This document shows positions 6,223 through 7,552 of a DNA stretch of 7,552 bases, one piece after another. The number at the start of each line of letters is the position of its first letter. Position 1 is the first letter of the stretch. A program made the translations under genes and the position numbers. This stretch comes from CAZBZG01 sp964496245 (GTDB lineage Bacteria; Planctomycetota; SZUA-567), in contig CAZBZG010000234.1 of the NCBI GenBank assembly GCA_964496245.1, positions 1 through 7,552 on the forward strand, written 5' to 3'. The notes below the pieces were generated by a model, which saw only the letters and a program-made list of their open reading frames with translations, did not search any database and was not told where the DNA came from.

Positions 6223-6228
6223 GGGGAG
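6223..6228 (+). promoter_or_regulatory. Shine-Dalgarno of argS
   Basis: GGGGAG ends 3 nt before the ATG at 6232. The spacing is short, but no comparable site precedes the in-frame ATG at 6199, so 6232 is the better start. Confidence 0.45.
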
Positions 6229-6231
6229 TCC

Positions 6232-7552
6232 ATGGTCCCGCTTCACCGTCTCGTCGCCGAACGACTCGCCCCCCTGCTCCAGCGCGATGCCTCGGAGATC
6301 CAGGGGCAGCTGGTCCGCCCGCCCAACCCCGAGATGGGGGACCTGGGATTCGCCTGTTTTGCGTTGGCCAAGGAGAAGCGCCGCCCCCCCGTGGAGATCG
6401 CAGCCGCCCTCGCCGCGGACATCGACGCCACCCCCCCCTTCGCCGCCGTGCGCGCCGTGGGGCCCTACATCAACTTCACCTTTGCTCCTGCCGCTCTCGC
6501 CGAGGCGACCGCCTCCGCGATCCTCGCCGATCCGAACGCCTGGGGGCGTTCTTCGGCCGGCAACGGCCGCACCGTGGTCATCGACTACTCCAGTCCCAAC
6601 CTGGCCAAGCCGCTCGCCATCCATCATTTGCGCACGAACGTCATCGGCGCCGCCCTCATGCGTATGTACGAGGCCGCGGGCTGGCGCGTGCTCACCGTCA
6701 ACCACCTCGGCGACTGGGGCACGACCTTCGGCCAGCTCATGGTGAGCTACAAGCGCGCCCAGGCCGCCAACCCGGACATGGGCGTGGACGCAGACGAGCT
6801 CCTGCGCCTCTACGTCCAGTACCACGCGCAGGCGGACGGCGAAGAAGACGCGGACGAAGAAGCCCGCCTCTGGTTCCGCAAACTCGAAGCCAGCGACCCC
6901 GAGGCCGTGCGCCTCTGGAAGCTCTTCGTGGACGTCAGCATGAAACCGCTCCACGCCGTCTACGAACGGCTGGGGCTCACGTTCGATTGTTTTCTCGGCG
7001 AGAGCTTCTACAACGACAAGATGCCGGGCACCATCGAACGCCTCGACAGCGCCGGCCTGCTCCAGGAGAGCGAGGGCGCCCGCATCGTGGATCTTGCGGA
7101 CTACGATATGCCCCCCTGCCTCATCTGCAAGCGCGACGGCGCCACCACCTACGCGACCCGCGACCTCGCAGCCGCAGAGTACCGGCAGCGCGAGTTCGCC
7201 TTCGACAAGTGCCTGTACGTCGTGGCCAACCAGCAGGAGCTCCACTTCCGCCAGGTCTTCAAGGTGCTCGAGCTCATGGGACACGCGTGGGCCGAAGGCT
7301 GCGAACACGTCAAGTTCGGCATGCTCTCGCTCGGCCCCGGCGTGTTCGACGACGTCACGGACGGACAGGCGGTTACGGCGTCGACCCGCAAGGGCCGGGT
7401 CGTCTTTCTCGAAGAGGTGCTCGACCGCGCCGTGGACAAGGCCCGCGACATCATTCTCGAGAACGCGCGCGAGGATGCGGTGCGCGACCAGGCCGACACC
7501 CTCGCCGAACAGGTGGGCGTGGGCGCGGTCGTGTTCAGCGAATACATGCAGC
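6232..7552 (+). CDS. argS: Arginyl-tRNA synthetase, N-terminal 440 residues, cut by window edge
   Basis: Class I aminoacyl-tRNA synthetase that charges tRNA-Arg with arginine, using ATP, in the cytoplasm. Residues 1-85 form the N-terminal tRNA-binding domain, with the family motif NPEMGDLGFACFALAK (32-47). The Rossmann core starts at about 113: VIDYSSPNLAKPLAIHHLR (116-134) is the HIGH region, NHLGDWGTTFGQL (157-169) is strongly conserved in ArgRS, and TTYATRDLAA (305-314) and YVVANQQELHF (329-339) are further ArgRS signatures. STRKGRVVFLEEVLDRA (384-400) is the KMSKS-equivalent loop. Odd points: the HIGH tetrapeptide reads AIHH, and the KM before STRKG is replaced by TA. The ArgRS family is usually 550-600 residues, so the end of the core and the anticodon-binding domain lie outside. 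The ATG at 6232 matches the usual N-terminus; an in-frame ATG at 6199 would add 11 residues without a ribosome site. It is divergent from the kinase operon, and a functional link is not implied. Confidence 0.95.
   Translation, partial: MVPLHRLVAERLAPLLQRDASEIQGQLVRPPNPEMGDLGFACFALAKEKRRPPVEIAAALAADIDATPPFAAVRAVGPYINFTFAPAALAEATASAILADPNAWGRSSAGNGRTVVIDYSSPNLAKPLAIHHLRTNVIGAALMRMYEAAGWRVLTVNHLGDWGTTFGQLMVSYKRAQAANPDMGVDADELLRLYVQYHAQADGEEDADEEARLWFRKLEASDPEAVRLWKLFVDVSMKPLHAVYERLGLTFDCFLGESFYNDKMPGTIERLDSAGLLQESEGARIVDLADYDMPPCLICKRDGATTYATRDLAAAEYRQREFAFDKCLYVVANQQELHFRQVFKVLELMGHAWAEGCEHVKFGMLSLGPGVFDDVTDGQAVTASTRKGRVVFLEEVLDRAVDKARDIILENAREDAVRDQADTLAEQVGVGAVVFSEYMQ

Noticed and set aside
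6022..7308. A 428-codon open frame on the minus strand
   Set aside because: Antisense to argS, biased to Glu/Val/Gly/Ala, with no recognisable domain, and it crosses the divergent promoter region.

Overview
This window is a GC-rich stretch of bacterial chromosome, densely coding, with no mobile element, RNA gene or CRISPR array that I can see. The taxon cannot be fixed from sequence alone. The high GC content, the soluble multi-domain Ser/Thr kinase and FHA-containing histidine kinase, and the ArgRS style would fit a planctomycete/verrucomicrobia-like (PVC-type) or other environmental signalling-rich lineage. That is a low-confidence guess.

Layout. Positions 1-182 (minus) hold the N-terminus of an amidohydrolase that runs off the left edge. 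Positions 183-308 are a short intergenic stretch with a candidate minus-strand promoter and a perfect 8-bp hairpin. Positions 309-5994 (minus) are a three-gene operon. In transcription order it encodes a pentapeptide-repeat protein with a possible PilZ-like barrel (5266-5994), a very large Ser/Thr protein kinase fused to one intact receiver domain, one degenerate receiver and a long HEAT-repeat tail (2319-5264), and a soluble FHA-GAF-PAS-histidine kinase (309-2270). Positions 6010-6231 are a divergent promoter region, with near-consensus sigma-70-type promoters facing both ways. Positions 6232-7552 (plus) are the first 440 codons of arginyl-tRNA synthetase, cut by the right edge.

How the genes may work together. 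The operon encodes a writer of phospho-Ser/Thr (the kinase domain), a reader of phospho-Thr (the FHA domain on the histidine kinase), a writer of His-Asp phosphate (the histidine kinase) and a receiver for it (the intact REC domain on the Ser/Thr kinase). The histidine kinase carries no receiver and no separate response regulator is encoded in the window. The simplest reading is a closed, cytoplasmic, two-chemistry circuit in which each kinase can act on the other. The HEAT solenoid and the pentapeptide protein would be scaffolds or output. The domains and key residues are visible in the sequence; the circuit is inference.

The first two operon genes are joined by a TGA-G-ATG junction and the third follows after 48 nt, which supports co-expression. 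argS is probably an unrelated housekeeping neighbour that shares only the divergent control region.
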